The notes: generated by a model from the sequence alone, not told the origin. Positions 17,696-26,841 are shown, counted from the stretch's first letter. The stretch: DNA of 64,000 nucleotides from Filobacillus milosensis (GCF_004402015.1 NZ_SOPW01000007.1:1-64000), one strand, 5' to 3'. A program made the numbers and translations.

Positions 17696-18280
17696 TTATA
17701 ACGTTCCTTTCGTTGATGGAACTTCTCCATCTGGGTTAACCACTGATGTCGCTTCATTTAGCACTCGACCAAACCCTTTAAAAATAGACTCAATGATGTG
17801 ATGGCTATTTTGCCCGTGCATTAGTTTAATGTGTAATGTGACACCAGCCTGGTTAATAAAGGCTCTGAAAAATTCTTCAACTAATTCTGTGTCAAAGGTA
17901 CCGACCTTTTCAGACAGGCCATCAACGTCAAATACTAAATAGGGACGGTTGGAGACATCGATCGATACTAAACTTAGCGACTCATCCATCGGTGTAAAAT
18001 CAGATGCGTAACGTTTGATTCCTTTTTTATCACCAATTGCTTCTTTAAATGCTTGCCCCAGAACAATTCCAACATCTTCTACCGTATGATGGGCATCAAC
18101 ATCTAAGTCACCATTAGCTTTTAAATTTAACCCGAACTGGCCATGGGCTGCAAATAATGTCAGCATATGATTAAAAAATCCCACTCCAGTGTCAATTTTA
18201 GTTTGACTGGAATCGTCCAGATTGAAGTTTAATTTTATTTTTGTTTCTGTCGTATCACGATTAATTGTCGCCTGTCGCAT
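17696..18280 (-). CDS. hisB: Imidazoleglycerol-phosphate dehydratase
   Basis: This 194-residue monofunctional dehydratase has the manganese-binding repeats GFFNHML and DAHHTVEDVG, and HHIIESIFKGFGR. It lacks a histidinol-phosphatase domain, which fits the separate hisJ gene next door. The ATG at 18280 has AGAGGTGA upstream; an earlier in-frame start has none. A GC-rich repeat separates it from hisD, breaking the otherwise tight operon spacing. Confidence 0.95.
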   Translation of the reverse strand: MRQATINRDTTETKIKLNFNLDDSSQTKIDTGVGFFNHMLTLFAAHGQFGLNLKANGDLDVDAHHTVEDVGIVLGQAFKEAIGDKKGIKRYASDFTPMDESLSLVSIDVSNRPYLVFDVDGLSEKVGTFDTELVEEFFRAFINQAGVTLHIKLMHGQNSHHIIESIFKGFGRVLNEATSVVNPDGEVPSTKGTL

Positions 18281-18320
18281 GAAATCACCTCTGCCCATTT
18301 ATATTGGTTTCTACCGAAAC

Positions 18321-18490
18321 GCTACAGGCGGATGCTTTCCGCGGGCACGGCCTCAGCCTCCTCGACCCAAAACCGGTCTGCGGGGTCTTCGGACTCGTGC
18401 TGTTCCCGCGAAGAGCTGGACGCTCAAGTGTCGGCTTTGGCCACAGGACGTGGCCGCTTTTAGTCGACCAGGAGTCACCGCCTTTCGCTC
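18321..18490 (+). repeat. GC-rich interspersed repeat, copy B, inside the his operon
   Basis: The left end GCTACAGGCGGATGCTTTCC and right end CACCGCCTTTCGC match copy C and (inverted) copy D. This is the long form; its middle includes a hairpin GGCCACaggacGTGGCC also present in copy C. It occupies most of the 252-bp gap between hisD and hisB. It contains no T-run terminator on the minus strand, so transcription may pass through. Confidence 0.9.
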
Positions 18491-18532
18491 TTCGTCTACA
18501 TCAATAATTATCGTGCACAAACATTTTTGATA

Positions 18533-19840
18533 TCAATTCGAAAATATATCCAACATTTTCTTCAAACGTTTTCGAATAGATGCGGCGTGGCCGTCTAAAC
18601 CTTCTTCGTTCGCAAAGCGTTGAATTTTTCCTCCAACACTATTTAAAGCTTTCTGATCATAATAAATAACACTCGATTTTTTCATAAAGTCATATACGCC
18701 TAATGGAGAAGAAAACTTCGCAGTACCACTGGTAGGTAACGTGTGATTTGGACCTGCCCAATAATCGCCTAATGGTTCTGGAGAATATTCGCCTAAAAAG
18801 ATAGCTCCGGCGTTTTTTATTCGAGACAGCTGTTCAAATGGCTGGTCGACCAGCAACTCTAAATGCTCTGGTGCTAATTCATTAACGAGTTGAAACCCGA
18901 CATCCATATTAGTTACAACGTAAATTGCACTTTGATTTAAGATTGAATGCTGTAAAATGGATTGACGATTTAAACCCTCCATCTGCTCTTTCAACGCTTT
19001 TTGTACTTGAGTTGCTAATTGGTGTGAATCTGTTACTAATATGGCTGAAGCCAATTCATCATGTTCAGCTTGAGCTAATAAATCTGCTGCAACATATTCT
19101 GAATATGCATTCTCATCGGCTAAAATACAAACTTCACTTGGCCCTGCAATCATATCAATGCCAACATCTCCAAAGACGTACTTTTTAGCACGTGCAACAT
19201 ATGCGTTACCTGGACCGGTAATTTTATTTACGGCTTTAAAATTCTCGGTTCCATAAGCTAATGTAGCAATCCCGTGAGCCCCGCCAACCTTGAGTATTTG
19301 ATCTGCTCCAGCAATTGTTGCTGCAACAATTGTTAGTGGATTAACTTTTCTATCCTCTCCAACTGGAGTCGTTACAATAATTTCTTCAACCCCGGCTACT
19401 TTGGCTGGTATGACGTTCATTAATACCGTTGAAGGGTAAGCCGCCTTCCCGCCTGGCACATAGACCCCTACACGTTCAATCGGTGTCACCTGTTGGCCTA
19501 ACCATATCCCAGGTTGTTGATTGGTATACCAAGATTGTTCCTTTTGATGCTGATGGTAGCTCTCAATATTGTTCTTGGCCTCTTGTAGTATTTCACTCAA
19601 TTCTTCTTTAACAGAATTAAAAGCTTCTTCCACTTCTTGCTTCGTAACATGTAATGAATTTAGTTCAACCCCATCCAATTCTTTTACATATTGAAGGACA
19701 GCTTTTTCTCCTTCTGACCGAATACGTTTAACAATCTCTTCGACCCGTTGATCGACTTGTTGAAAATCATCACTTTCACGTTGCTTTCTTCCTTCAACGA
19801 TTTGATATATATCCGTTTCTTTAATTGATAGAATATCCAT
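18533..19840 (-). CDS. hisD: Histidinol dehydrogenase
   Basis: This 435-residue zinc enzyme oxidises histidinol to histidine with two NAD. Family segments include ERVGVYVPGGKAAYPST, KVGGAHGIATLAYGT, ITGPGNAYVARAKK, the zinc-site AGPSEVCILAD and LAQAEHDELASAIL, and the late GPNHTLPTSGTA. The start is six bases after the hisG stop. Downstream, a GC-rich repeat of 170 bp intervenes before hisB. Confidence 0.96.
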   Translation of the reverse strand: MDILSIKETDIYQIVEGRKQRESDDFQQVDQRVEEIVKRIRSEGEKAVLQYVKELDGVELNSLHVTKQEVEEAFNSVKEELSEILQEAKNNIESYHQHQKEQSWYTNQQPGIWLGQQVTPIERVGVYVPGGKAAYPSTVLMNVIPAKVAGVEEIIVTTPVGEDRKVNPLTIVAATIAGADQILKVGGAHGIATLAYGTENFKAVNKITGPGNAYVARAKKYVFGDVGIDMIAGPSEVCILADENAYSEYVAADLLAQAEHDELASAILVTDSHQLATQVQKALKEQMEGLNRQSILQHSILNQSAIYVVTNMDVGFQLVNELAPEHLELLVDQPFEQLSRIKNAGAIFLGEYSPEPLGDYWAGPNHTLPTSGTAKFSSPLGVYDFMKKSSVIYYDQKALNSVGGKIQRFANEEGLDGHAASIRKRLKKMLDIFSN

Positions 19841-19846
19841 TTGAAA

Positions 19847-20485
19847 TCACCCTTCCGAAACAGTGATGGCCTGTTTAATTCCTTCAACAAAAGGTTGCAA
19901 CGTTTCACTTTTCGTTTTATAACTCGCTTTATTCACAACCAGGCGGGCACTAATGGAGTGCATGTTTTCTAAAACTTCTAAACCATTCTCTTTTAACGTG
20001 CGTCCTGTTTCAACAATATCAACGATTACATCAGATAATCCTACTAAAGGAGCTAACTCAACTGACCCATTTAATTTGATGGTTTCAACTTGTTTTCCTT
20101 TTTGCTGAAAGTACTCAGTAGCTACTCTCGGGTATTTCGTAGCCACAGATAGCTTAACAGCACGCTCAATGTCGAAACCGGGTGAACCGGCTACCGCAAA
20201 ACGGCATTTTCCAAAACCTAAATCTACTAGCTCAAATACGTTGGCATTGGCTTCTAATAAGGTATCTTTCCCCGCGATTCCTATATCAGCTGCACCGTTT
20301 TCTACATAGGTAGCGACATCCAATGCTTTTACAAGAATCATCTCGTATTGTCCACAATCACTAGGTAGTATTAATTTTCGACTATCCTTATAAAAAGCTG
20401 AGAAATTAATGCCGATAGCCTCAAACACTTTAAGGCTTTTTTCAGCTAATCGACCTTTTGTTAATGCTATTTTAATTTTCTCCAT
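19847..20485 (-). CDS. hisG: ATP phosphoribosyltransferase, short form
   Basis: This 212-residue catalytic subunit joins ATP and PRPP in the first committed step. It is the short form lacking the C-terminal regulatory domain, which needs HisZ for activity and feedback control. IALTKGRLAEKS near the N-terminus and the PRPP-binding DIVETGRTLKENGL near residue 155 are visible. It overlaps hisZ by 14 bases. Confidence 0.96.
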   Translation of the reverse strand: MEKIKIALTKGRLAEKSLKVFEAIGINFSAFYKDSRKLILPSDCGQYEMILVKALDVATYVENGAADIGIAGKDTLLEANANVFELVDLGFGKCRFAVAGSPGFDIERAVKLSVATKYPRVATEYFQQKGKQVETIKLNGSVELAPLVGLSDVIVDIVETGRTLKENGLEVLENMHSISARLVVNKASYKTKSETLQPFVEGIKQAITVSEG

Positions 20486-21692
20486 AAAACTGCCCTACCT
20501 TTTTAAGTAAATCATCTGAACCATCAAAAGTTCTATTCCCTTTATGATTGGATATTAATTTTTCATCCAAATCTATTAAGATACTAGCTTTCTGATCAAA
20601 TAGATTTACCGCATATCCGTTCCGGCGTAATTCATTTGCAACTTGAAAAGCATAAATAGAGTTTTGACTCTTAACATTTATCATTGCCGTGTCATTTTTT
20701 AAGGAGATGTCTTGTTGATCCAGAACATCAATCAATTGATCTAAATAAACCCCAAAACCAATTGCGTCTACTTTAATTCCAAATTGTTCTGTTAATGAAT
20801 CATAGCGACCACCTTGTATGACTGACCGACCAAAATCATGTACAAAACCTTGAAACATTACACCCGTGTAGTAATTCAGGTTATTTACGAGCCCCAAATC
20901 AATGGAAATATACTCACTTAAACCTAATCCATTAATCTGCTCAACAATCCATTCAAGTTCATTGATAGCTTGTAACATATCTGAATTGAGTGCTAATGGT
21001 TTTGCCTTTTTGATGACTTCGCGTGGGTTTCCAAATAAATAGGTCAATTGTGTTAAAACCTGCTTAGCTTTTTCATTTACATGATTTTCATTAAGGATTT
21101 GCTCTAACTCAAATTCATTCTTTTGCTCAAGTTTTTCTTGAATCTCTCGTTGTAATTCAGGAGTTGGATTAATTTCGTCCATTAATGCTTGAAAAAATTT
21201 AGCCTGACCCAAGTCAATTTGATAACGTTGTAATCCGACTGTTTTTAAAGTTTCAATCGCTAATGCAATCATTTCTACATCAACATAACGATTTTTCTTA
21301 CCGAAACATTCAACTCCGAGTTGAGTAAAGGATCTTGAGAACACATCTGATTCTCCATTTTGCATACGAAAAATATTAGTGACGTATGACAACTTCTCAA
21401 CTTCTAATGGTTGATTGGAATTTGCAACCATTCTCGCAATAGGAACAGTCGCATCCGGACGTAAAACTAATATTTTTCCATCGTGATCAATTAACTTAAT
21501 CATTTGATCAGGATCCAAAGTTCCCGGCATATTCATGAATAAATCGTAATATTCAAAAGTCGGTGTCTGAATAGGTTTAAAACCGTACAGTTTAGTTAGT
21601 TGATTGATTTGTTTGATGATGTATTCTTTATTTTCATAATCATTGGAGTAAAGATCTGCTACACCTTGCGGCAATTGTTTTCCGAATTGCAT
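20472..21692 (-). CDS. hisZ: ATP phosphoribosyltransferase regulatory subunit (HisRS-like)
   Basis: This 406-residue paralogue of class II histidyl-tRNA synthetase has lost tRNA charging and forms the allosteric complex with short HisG. Motif 2-like LRPDATVPIARMVA and ARS-like RYDSLTEQFG segments are present. The ATG at 21692, six bases after AAAGGGAG, is preferred to a TTG two codons earlier. It is the first gene of the operon and overlaps hisG. Confidence 0.93.
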   Translation of the reverse strand: MQFGKQLPQGVADLYSNDYENKEYIIKQINQLTKLYGFKPIQTPTFEYYDLFMNMPGTLDPDQMIKLIDHDGKILVLRPDATVPIARMVANSNQPLEVEKLSYVTNIFRMQNGESDVFSRSFTQLGVECFGKKNRYVDVEMIALAIETLKTVGLQRYQIDLGQAKFFQALMDEINPTPELQREIQEKLEQKNEFELEQILNENHVNEKAKQVLTQLTYLFGNPREVIKKAKPLALNSDMLQAINELEWIVEQINGLGLSEYISIDLGLVNNLNYYTGVMFQGFVHDFGRSVIQGGRYDSLTEQFGIKVDAIGFGVYLDQLIDVLDQQDISLKNDTAMINVKSQNSIYAFQVANELRRNGYAVNLFDQKASILIDLDEKLISNHKGNRTFDGSDDLLKKVGQFYGEN

Positions 21693-21754
21693 AGACAACT
21701 CCCTTTATCACTCTATTTGTTTATCACTTTATCATAATAAAGTTGTTGTTTAAC

Positions 21755-21783
21755 ATTCTAATGGGTGTACATGCGTCTGTCAA
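21755..21783 (-). promoter_or_regulatory. Promoter of the his operon
   Basis: On the minus strand TTGACA (21783-21778) and TAGAAT (21760-21755) are separated by 17 bp, about 60 bp before the hisZ start. No T-box or attenuator is seen in the short leader. Confidence 0.65.
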
Positions 21784-21828
21784 GGTATTAAAATTTGTCT
21801 TAAGATGCGCAAGAAAGGATGAGAATTA

Positions 21829-22614
21829 ATGCACGATTACCATATGCATTCTACTTTTTCTGCAGATTGTAAAGCGCCAATGGAAAAGATGGCTGAAGCT
21901 GCGGTTAAGCAAGGTTTACAATCAATATGTTTTACAGACCACATTGATTATGATTATCCAGACACATCAATTGTATTCGATGTTGACCTTAATAAATATG
22001 AAGAGGCTTATCAAAAAGCAAGGAGGCAATATGAGGGAAAGCTGGATATCAGAAAGGGTATTGAGCTTGGCATACAACCTCACCTAGTTAAACAATACAA
22101 AGATTTAGTTAAAGCAAATTCATTCGATTTCATTATTCTATCGATGCACACAACCGACAAAAAAGATTTACATTCTGGAAGGTTGTTTGAAGGTTGCACA
22201 CTGGATGAAGCATACGAAAAATATTATTCAGAGCTTTTAGATTGCGTGAAGCGCTTTGATCAATTCAGTATTTTAGGCCATATTGATTTAGTCACACGCT
22301 ACAAATATGAGGATGGTGTTCACCATTTTCATGAAGTCATGGAGGAAATTTTTAAAACGATTATTCCAAGAGGACAAGGTATTGAAATTAATACATCAGG
22401 TTACAAATACTATATGAATCGACTGTTACCAAGCAAAGATATTCTTCAACTGTATTATGATATGGGTGGAGAAATTATCACAGTCGGTTCAGATGCCCAT
22501 CGCCCTGAACGTGTGGGAGATCGTATTGATGAAGCTTACGAATTGCTAAGAGAAATTGGATTTAAATATGTATCGACTTTTAAAAATCGTGAAGTTGAGT
22601 TTCACAAGCTGTAA
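21829..22614 (+). CDS. hisJ: Histidinol-phosphatase, PHP family
   Basis: This 261-residue polymerase-and-histidinol-phosphatase (PHP) enzyme dephosphorylates histidinol phosphate with a metal centre. The ligand motifs are DYHMHSTFS at the N-terminus, FTDHIDY, LGHIDL and the C-terminal SDAHRPERVG. AAAGGATGAG precedes the ATG. It is divergent from the his operon and supplies the phosphatase that the monofunctional hisB lacks. Confidence 0.93.
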   Translation: MHDYHMHSTFSADCKAPMEKMAEAAVKQGLQSICFTDHIDYDYPDTSIVFDVDLNKYEEAYQKARRQYEGKLDIRKGIELGIQPHLVKQYKDLVKANSFDFIILSMHTTDKKDLHSGRLFEGCTLDEAYEKYYSELLDCVKRFDQFSILGHIDLVTRYKYEDGVHHFHEVMEEIFKTIIPRGQGIEINTSGYKYYMNRLLPSKDILQLYYDMGGEIITVGSDAHRPERVGDRIDEAYELLREIGFKYVSTFKNREVEFHKL

Positions 22615-22644
22615 ACGATAATTTTCACCTTATGTAGTCACTAT

Positions 22645-22760
22645 TTTCTAGTGTTAAACTAAAGTTTCTAGTAAAACCGGAATTTTGTCTAGTAAATCAC
22701 TGATTCTGTCTAGTACTTTGGCCACTTTGTCTAGTAACACACTTGAACTTTCTAGTAAAA
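22645..22760 (+). repeat. 21-bp-phased intergenic array, core TCTAGTAA
   Basis: TCTAGT starts at 22647, 22667, 22688, 22709, 22730 and 22751 (steps 20, 21, 21, 21, 21). Most copies continue as TCTAGTAA and are preceded by TTTTG or TTCTG; the rest of each unit varies. The array lies between converging hisJ and the DUF368 gene. A second locus with the same core is at 36664-36800. Confidence 0.92.
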
Positions 22761-22814
22761 AAATTAAACCACTACTCTTAAAGAAAAACACAAATCTATT
22801 GTCACTTCTAGGCA

Positions 22815-22848
22815 AAAAACAACCCCTTCCTAACTCAAGGAAGGGGTT
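22815..22848 (-). terminator. Terminator of the DUF368 gene
   Basis: A perfect 10-bp stem AACCCCTTCC/GGAAGGGGTT (22821-22830 with 22839-22848) is followed by GTTTTTTG on the minus strand, ten bases past the stop codon. Confidence 0.9.
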
Positions 22849-22857
22849 CAATCATAT

Positions 22858-23676
22858 TTAATATTCAAGTCTGCCTAAGCCATAGGCAGCTAGTAATCCA
22901 ATAATAAATGTAATAGCACTCAACACGTTTAGCATCATATCAGATTCAAGACCTGGATAAACAACGGCCAACGACCCGACCACAAGGCCGATCACTAATG
23001 CGTATGTTTGGTAGTAGTAACGATCAAATAGATACCTTAAAATTTTACTCATGATGAGTAGTCCTAAAACAATTCCTAATCCAAGTGGGATAAGGGCTTC
23101 AAAAATAAAGTTTCCAAGTGCATGTGTAAATGTACTGTACATCCCGACTAATAAAAGCAAGAAAGATCCACTAATGCCAGGTAATATCATCGCAGAGCTT
23201 GCCAGCCATCCAGAGAAGAAAAGTTTAATATAAGTGTCTGTGCTGAAAGAAGTTATTGGTTCAGTTTCTGCTGGGCCATCACCAAATAACGCCATTGAAC
23301 CTACCAAAATAGCAGCTAATATAAGCAGAAAATAATGAGTGCCTTTAAATGTCTCTTTATAATTCGACTTATGAGCTAAAAATGGAATAACTCCTGCAAT
23401 TAATCCAAGAAATAAAAATAGAGTTTGATTGGGATAATTTTCAAATGCCCAGTTAATGACCTCGGCAAGTGAGACCATTGCGATAACTATACCAATAGCC
23501 AGAGGCAATAAGAAACCTATATGTTTCTTCCATTCTTTTGATAAAATTCCGTTTAATGCTTCAATAAAACGTTCATAGATACCAAGTAAAACTGCCATTG
23601 TGCCACCGCTCACACCAGGGACAACATCACTTGAGCCCATGATTAAACCACGGTACAAATTTCTCCATTCAATCAT
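22858..23676 (-). CDS. DUF368 family polytopic membrane protein
   Basis: This is a protein of about 272 residues with eight or so hydrophobic segments. The N-terminal signature GLIMGSSDVVPGVSGGTMAVLLG and the internal repeat LPGISGSFLLLLVGMY are typical of DUF368. Recent work links members to polyprenyl-phosphate recycling across the membrane, but that cannot be verified here. The ATG at 23676 follows GGGGAAA; an ATG 18 bases earlier has no ribosome site. It is monocistronic with its own terminator. Confidence 0.88.
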   Translation of the reverse strand: MIEWRNLYRGLIMGSSDVVPGVSGGTMAVLLGIYERFIEALNGILSKEWKKHIGFLLPLAIGIVIAMVSLAEVINWAFENYPNQTLFLFLGLIAGVIPFLAHKSNYKETFKGTHYFLLILAAILVGSMALFGDGPAETEPITSFSTDTYIKLFFSGWLASSAMILPGISGSFLLLLVGMYSTFTHALGNFIFEALIPLGLGIVLGLLIMSKILRYLFDRYYYQTYALVIGLVVGSLAVVYPGLESDMMLNVLSAITFIIGLLAAYGLGRLEY

Positions 23677-23744
23677 TTCTTTTCCCCATTTCATTTAAAT
23701 CTACTAATCATTATACTAGACAAGCTGATTTTTACGAATAAAAA

Positions 23745-24509
23745 CTATAATAAAATTTGGGGAATATTGGATTTTGGATGACGAATGATTTCAGGGTTTG
23801 CGTGATAGACTTGTTCCAAGGTTTCTTTAGCGATAATTTGTTCACTCGAACCAATATCCACCACTTTACCTTTATTCATCAGAATCAGTTCATCACAAAA
23901 TTGAGCTGCTAAGTTCAGATCATGTAAAACCATTAATACAGTTAAGCCATCACGTCTTTGCCAATCCTTAACTAAATTCAATATATTTTTTTGGTGTCCA
24001 ATATCAAGAAAAGTGGTTGGTTCATCTAATAGCAACATTTGTGGTTGCTGGACCATGGCCTTAGCGATAGCTACACGTTGACGCTCCCCACCACTTAACG
24101 TATCTAACATTTGATCTTTAAACGCCGTTAGTCCAGTCGTTTCAAGTACGTGCTCGACTAGGTCAAAATCTTTTTTTCCTTCACGTTGAAAAAATCCTAG
24201 ATGTGGGTATCGCCCCATCAATACTGCATCAAAAACTGTGATTGGGTAAGGAGATAACCCTTCCTGTGTAAGGACAGCTGTGTGTTGAGCGAGCTTTTTA
24301 ACTGACCATTGTTGCACATCTTTTCCCATCAATTGAATTAATCCATTAGTAGGCTTTTCAAGACCAGATATTAACTTTACGATAGTCGATTTACCTGCAC
24401 CATTCGGACCAATCAACCCAATACTCTTCCCTTTTTGTACAGAAAAAGATACCTGATTAACAATAGGCTTCTCATCAACTGTTTTACTTACATTCTGTAA
24501 ATCTAGCAA
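23745..24509 (-). CDS. btuD: Cobalamin ABC transporter, ATP-binding subunit
   Basis: This 254-residue ATPase of the FecE/BtuD type has Walker A GPNGAGKST near residue 36, the signature LSGGERQRVAIAKAM, Walker B LLLDEPT and the H-loop VLHDLNLA. It is the last gene of btuFCD, 12 bases after btuC. The B12 role is inferred from the cobalamin riboswitch that heads the operon; by sequence alone it could serve a siderophore importer. Confidence 0.88.
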   Translation of the reverse strand: MLDLQNVSKTVDEKPIVNQVSFSVQKGKSIGLIGPNGAGKSTIVKLISGLEKPTNGLIQLMGKDVQQWSVKKLAQHTAVLTQEGLSPYPITVFDAVLMGRYPHLGFFQREGKKDFDLVEHVLETTGLTAFKDQMLDTLSGGERQRVAIAKAMVQQPQMLLLDEPTTFLDIGHQKNILNLVKDWQRRDGLTVLMVLHDLNLAAQFCDELILMNKGKVVDIGSSEQIIAKETLEQVYHANPEIIRHPKSNIPQILL

Positions 24510-24521
24510 AGGTATTCCTCC

Positions 24522-25565
24522 TTAAAAGTAACCTCGTTTAGCTCGACGTAATAGATAGCCGAAAAATGGTGCACCGAGAAATGCTGTAACCACCCCTAAT
24601 GGTATTTCTCTGGGGGCCAGAATCGTTCTGGCAAATGCATCTGCGCCAACTAAAAAGATCGCTCCTCCGATAATAGATAAAGGTAAAACGACTCGATAAT
24701 CCGCTCCGAACATTAACCTTATAATGTGTGGTACGACTAAACCTACAAAACCAATAGCTCCAGACACCGATACGGCTGCTCCCGTTATAATTGAAGCTAG
24801 TATTAATAGAATGAACCTGGTTCGTTGAACAGAGACGCCACTGTGATGCGCCGCTTCTTCACCTAACCCCAACATATTTAACTCTTTAATGAAAAAGGTT
24901 GAAATGACCGAGATCGATAAAATGATTGGAAAAATAATCTGGTTGTAACTCCAATCTGTTAAAGCTAAACTACCCATCATCCAAAATACAATAGTTTGTA
25001 GCTGTTCATTAGATAAAGCTAAAACTAGTGATAAACATGCACCGACAAAGGACTGGACAACGACACCAGCTAATATGATGGTTTCTAAACGGACTTTGTT
25101 ATTTACACGGGATAAGAAATAGACGATTAATAAGCTTAAAAAACCAAACAAAAAGGCTACAGCAGGAAGGGTAAATTGACCTAACCAAAAGACTTGCCAG
25201 CCGAAAACAAACACTAAGGCAGCGCCAAATGAAGCACCTGACGATACGCCTAAAATAAAAGGGTCGGCTAAGGGATTTCGTAATACGCCTTGATAAATCG
25301 CACCAGCTAAAGCTAACGCGGCACCAACAACCGCCCCTAATAGCACCCTAGGCAATCGTATGTCCCATACGATGGTCTCTGTGGAGGCTGACCAACTTGC
25401 CTGATTAAATAAGTTTAACCCTGGAATTTTAGAAAAAATGATTTGCCATACGAGCTGCCAACTAATATTAGCAGCCCCCAAAGTCACGGATAAACTCATT
25501 GACATCAATAATATTAAGCTGAAAATTGGAAACCAAATCCACAGTTTACTTTGTCTATTTTTCAC
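24522..25565 (-). CDS. btuC: Cobalamin ABC transporter, permease subunit
   Basis: This 347-residue FecCD/BtuC permease has about ten membrane helices. Family segments include RLPRVLLGAVVGAALALAG, GVLRNPLADPFILGVSSGA and GAIGFVGLVVPHIIRLM. The start is a GTG at 25565 preceded by AAAAGGACG. It lies 14 bases after btuF and works as a homodimer with BtuD. Confidence 0.9.
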   Translation of the reverse strand: MKNRQSKLWIWFPIFSLILLMSMSLSVTLGAANISWQLVWQIIFSKIPGLNLFNQASWSASTETIVWDIRLPRVLLGAVVGAALALAGAIYQGVLRNPLADPFILGVSSGASFGAALVFVFGWQVFWLGQFTLPAVAFLFGFLSLLIVYFLSRVNNKVRLETIILAGVVVQSFVGACLSLVLALSNEQLQTIVFWMMGSLALTDWSYNQIIFPIILSISVISTFFIKELNMLGLGEEAAHHSGVSVQRTRFILLILASIITGAAVSVSGAIGFVGLVVPHIIRLMFGADYRVVLPLSIIGGAIFLVGADAFARTILAPREIPLGVVTAFLGAPFFGYLLRRAKRGYF

Positions 25566-25579
25566 TTAGAAACGTCCTT

Positions 25580-26563
25580 TTAATTAAACAATTCTGGATA
25601 CAATGTTTGTGCTAATTTCTTCAAGCCTTCTGTTAAACGTGGGCCTGGTCGTGTTAATAAATCTCCATGGAAATCATATACTTGCTCTTCTTGAATAGCT
25701 TTTACATCTTGCCAATTTTTACGTGCTAGAACTTGCTCAACTGCATCTTCTACGTAATATCCATATGTTGTGATAATCACATCTGGATTTCTTTCTAACA
25801 CCACTTCTTCACTAACTTGTGGCCATCCTTGTTGATCGCCAATGATATTATTACCACCCGCTAAAGTAATTAATTCATCAATAAATGATCCGTCGCCACC
25901 TGAATAAAGTTCTGGTCCAACCTCTATCCAAACATCTTTTTTCTCGTCTTCTGATAAATCACTCACGGCGTTCTGAACGTCTTCTACTTCTGATTTCATT
26001 TGTGAAATAATACTTTGAGCCTTTTCAACATTACCTGTCGCTTGACCGACTAGATCAATATCTTCATAAACAGATTCTAAGTTTTGCGAACCTAATACTA
26101 ATACGTTTAAGCCGGCATTACGTAGTGCCTCTACATCATCACCATTATTTAAATCCGCAACGACTAAATCAGGTTCGAGTGAAACAATTTTTTCTATACT
26201 TAACTGTTGATCTCCGACTTTTTCTACATCCTGTACTTCTTCAGGGTAGTTCGCCCATTTAGATACACCGACTACTTCTTCGCCAGCGCCAACTGAATAT
26301 ACAATTTCGGTTGCACTTGGTAAGACTGAAACAATGCGTTCTGGCTTTTCATTAATTGTAACTTCAGTTCCTGATTTATCAGTCAATGTTACTGATTGAA
26401 AACTTTCATTATCACTATTTTCGCTTGTTTCTTGATTCTCTTTTTCTTCTACTTTATCATTTCCCTGTTCTGAAGAACCTCCATTTGACTGTTCTTCTTG
26501 GCAAGCTGTTAACCCGACAGCTAACACCAACGTTAGCATCAATAACCATAATTTTTTCTGCAT
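25580..26563 (-). CDS. btuF: Cobalamin-binding lipoprotein of an ABC transporter
   Basis: This 327-residue solute-binding lipoprotein has the lipobox LTAC (Cys20), an acidic linker (about 25-55) and the helical-backbone class III fold with PERIVSVLPSATEIVYSVG and EPDLVVADLN. Vitamin B12 is the likely ligand because a cobalamin riboswitch precedes the gene. The ATG has AAAGGGAG upstream. A GC-rich repeat of about 230 bp separates the riboswitch terminator from the start codon. Confidence 0.9.
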   Translation of the reverse strand: MQKKLWLLMLTLVLAVGLTACQEEQSNGGSSEQGNDKVEEKENQETSENSDNESFQSVTLTDKSGTEVTINEKPERIVSVLPSATEIVYSVGAGEEVVGVSKWANYPEEVQDVEKVGDQQLSIEKIVSLEPDLVVADLNNGDDVEALRNAGLNVLVLGSQNLESVYEDIDLVGQATGNVEKAQSIISQMKSEVEDVQNAVSDLSEDEKKDVWIEVGPELYSGGDGSFIDELITLAGGNNIIGDQQGWPQVSEEVVLERNPDVIITTYGYYVEDAVEQVLARKNWQDVKAIQEEQVYDFHGDLLTRPGPRLTEGLKKLAQTLYPELFN

Positions 26564-26608
26564 GTAAAATCTCCCTTTCTAAAATGGCAATGTTAATGCC
26601 TGTTGTAG

Positions 26609-26841
26609 ATTCTGCGAATCGCTACAGGCGTACGCTTTCCGCGGGCACGGCTCGAGCCAGGCTACTACATTGAATTCGCTTCTTTGCTGCCTTGCGCCGA
26701 GTAATCGCAGGCGCATCCCTGTGGGGTCTCGAGACTCGCGCTGTTCCCGCGAAGACCTGGACGGTCAAGTGTCGACGTTGGCCACAGGACGTGGCCGAAG
26801 TTAGTCGACCAGGAGTCGCCGCCTTTCGCTTTTCGCAGAAA
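26609..26841 (+). repeat. GC-rich interspersed repeat, copy C, inside the btu leader
   Basis: This is the long form of the repeat: the left end GCTACAGGCGTACGCTTTCC and right end GTCGCCGCCTTTCGC match copies B and D. It is bounded by a perfect 9-bp inverted repeat, TTCTGCGAA (26610-26618) and TTCGCAGAA (about 26832-26840). It carries the GGCCACaggacGTGGCC hairpin shared with copy B and TGAATTCGCTTC shared with copy A. It lies in the 5' untranslated region of btuF. Confidence 0.9.

Noticed and set aside
18222-18530. Plus-strand open frames across the GC-rich repeat between hisB and hisD
   Set aside because: Caused by high GC (few stops) in the repeat; also seen at 26386-26880 over copy C; no ribosome site or protein similarity.
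21698-21828. T-box or histidine leader-peptide attenuator before hisZ
   Set aside because: The leader is too short, with no T-box motif, no His-rich short frame and no terminator.
22654-22851. Minus-strand frame with leucine heptads suggesting a coiled-coil protein
   Set aside because: Generated by the TCTAGT array (21 nt per unit); no ribosome site and it overlaps the DUF368 terminator.
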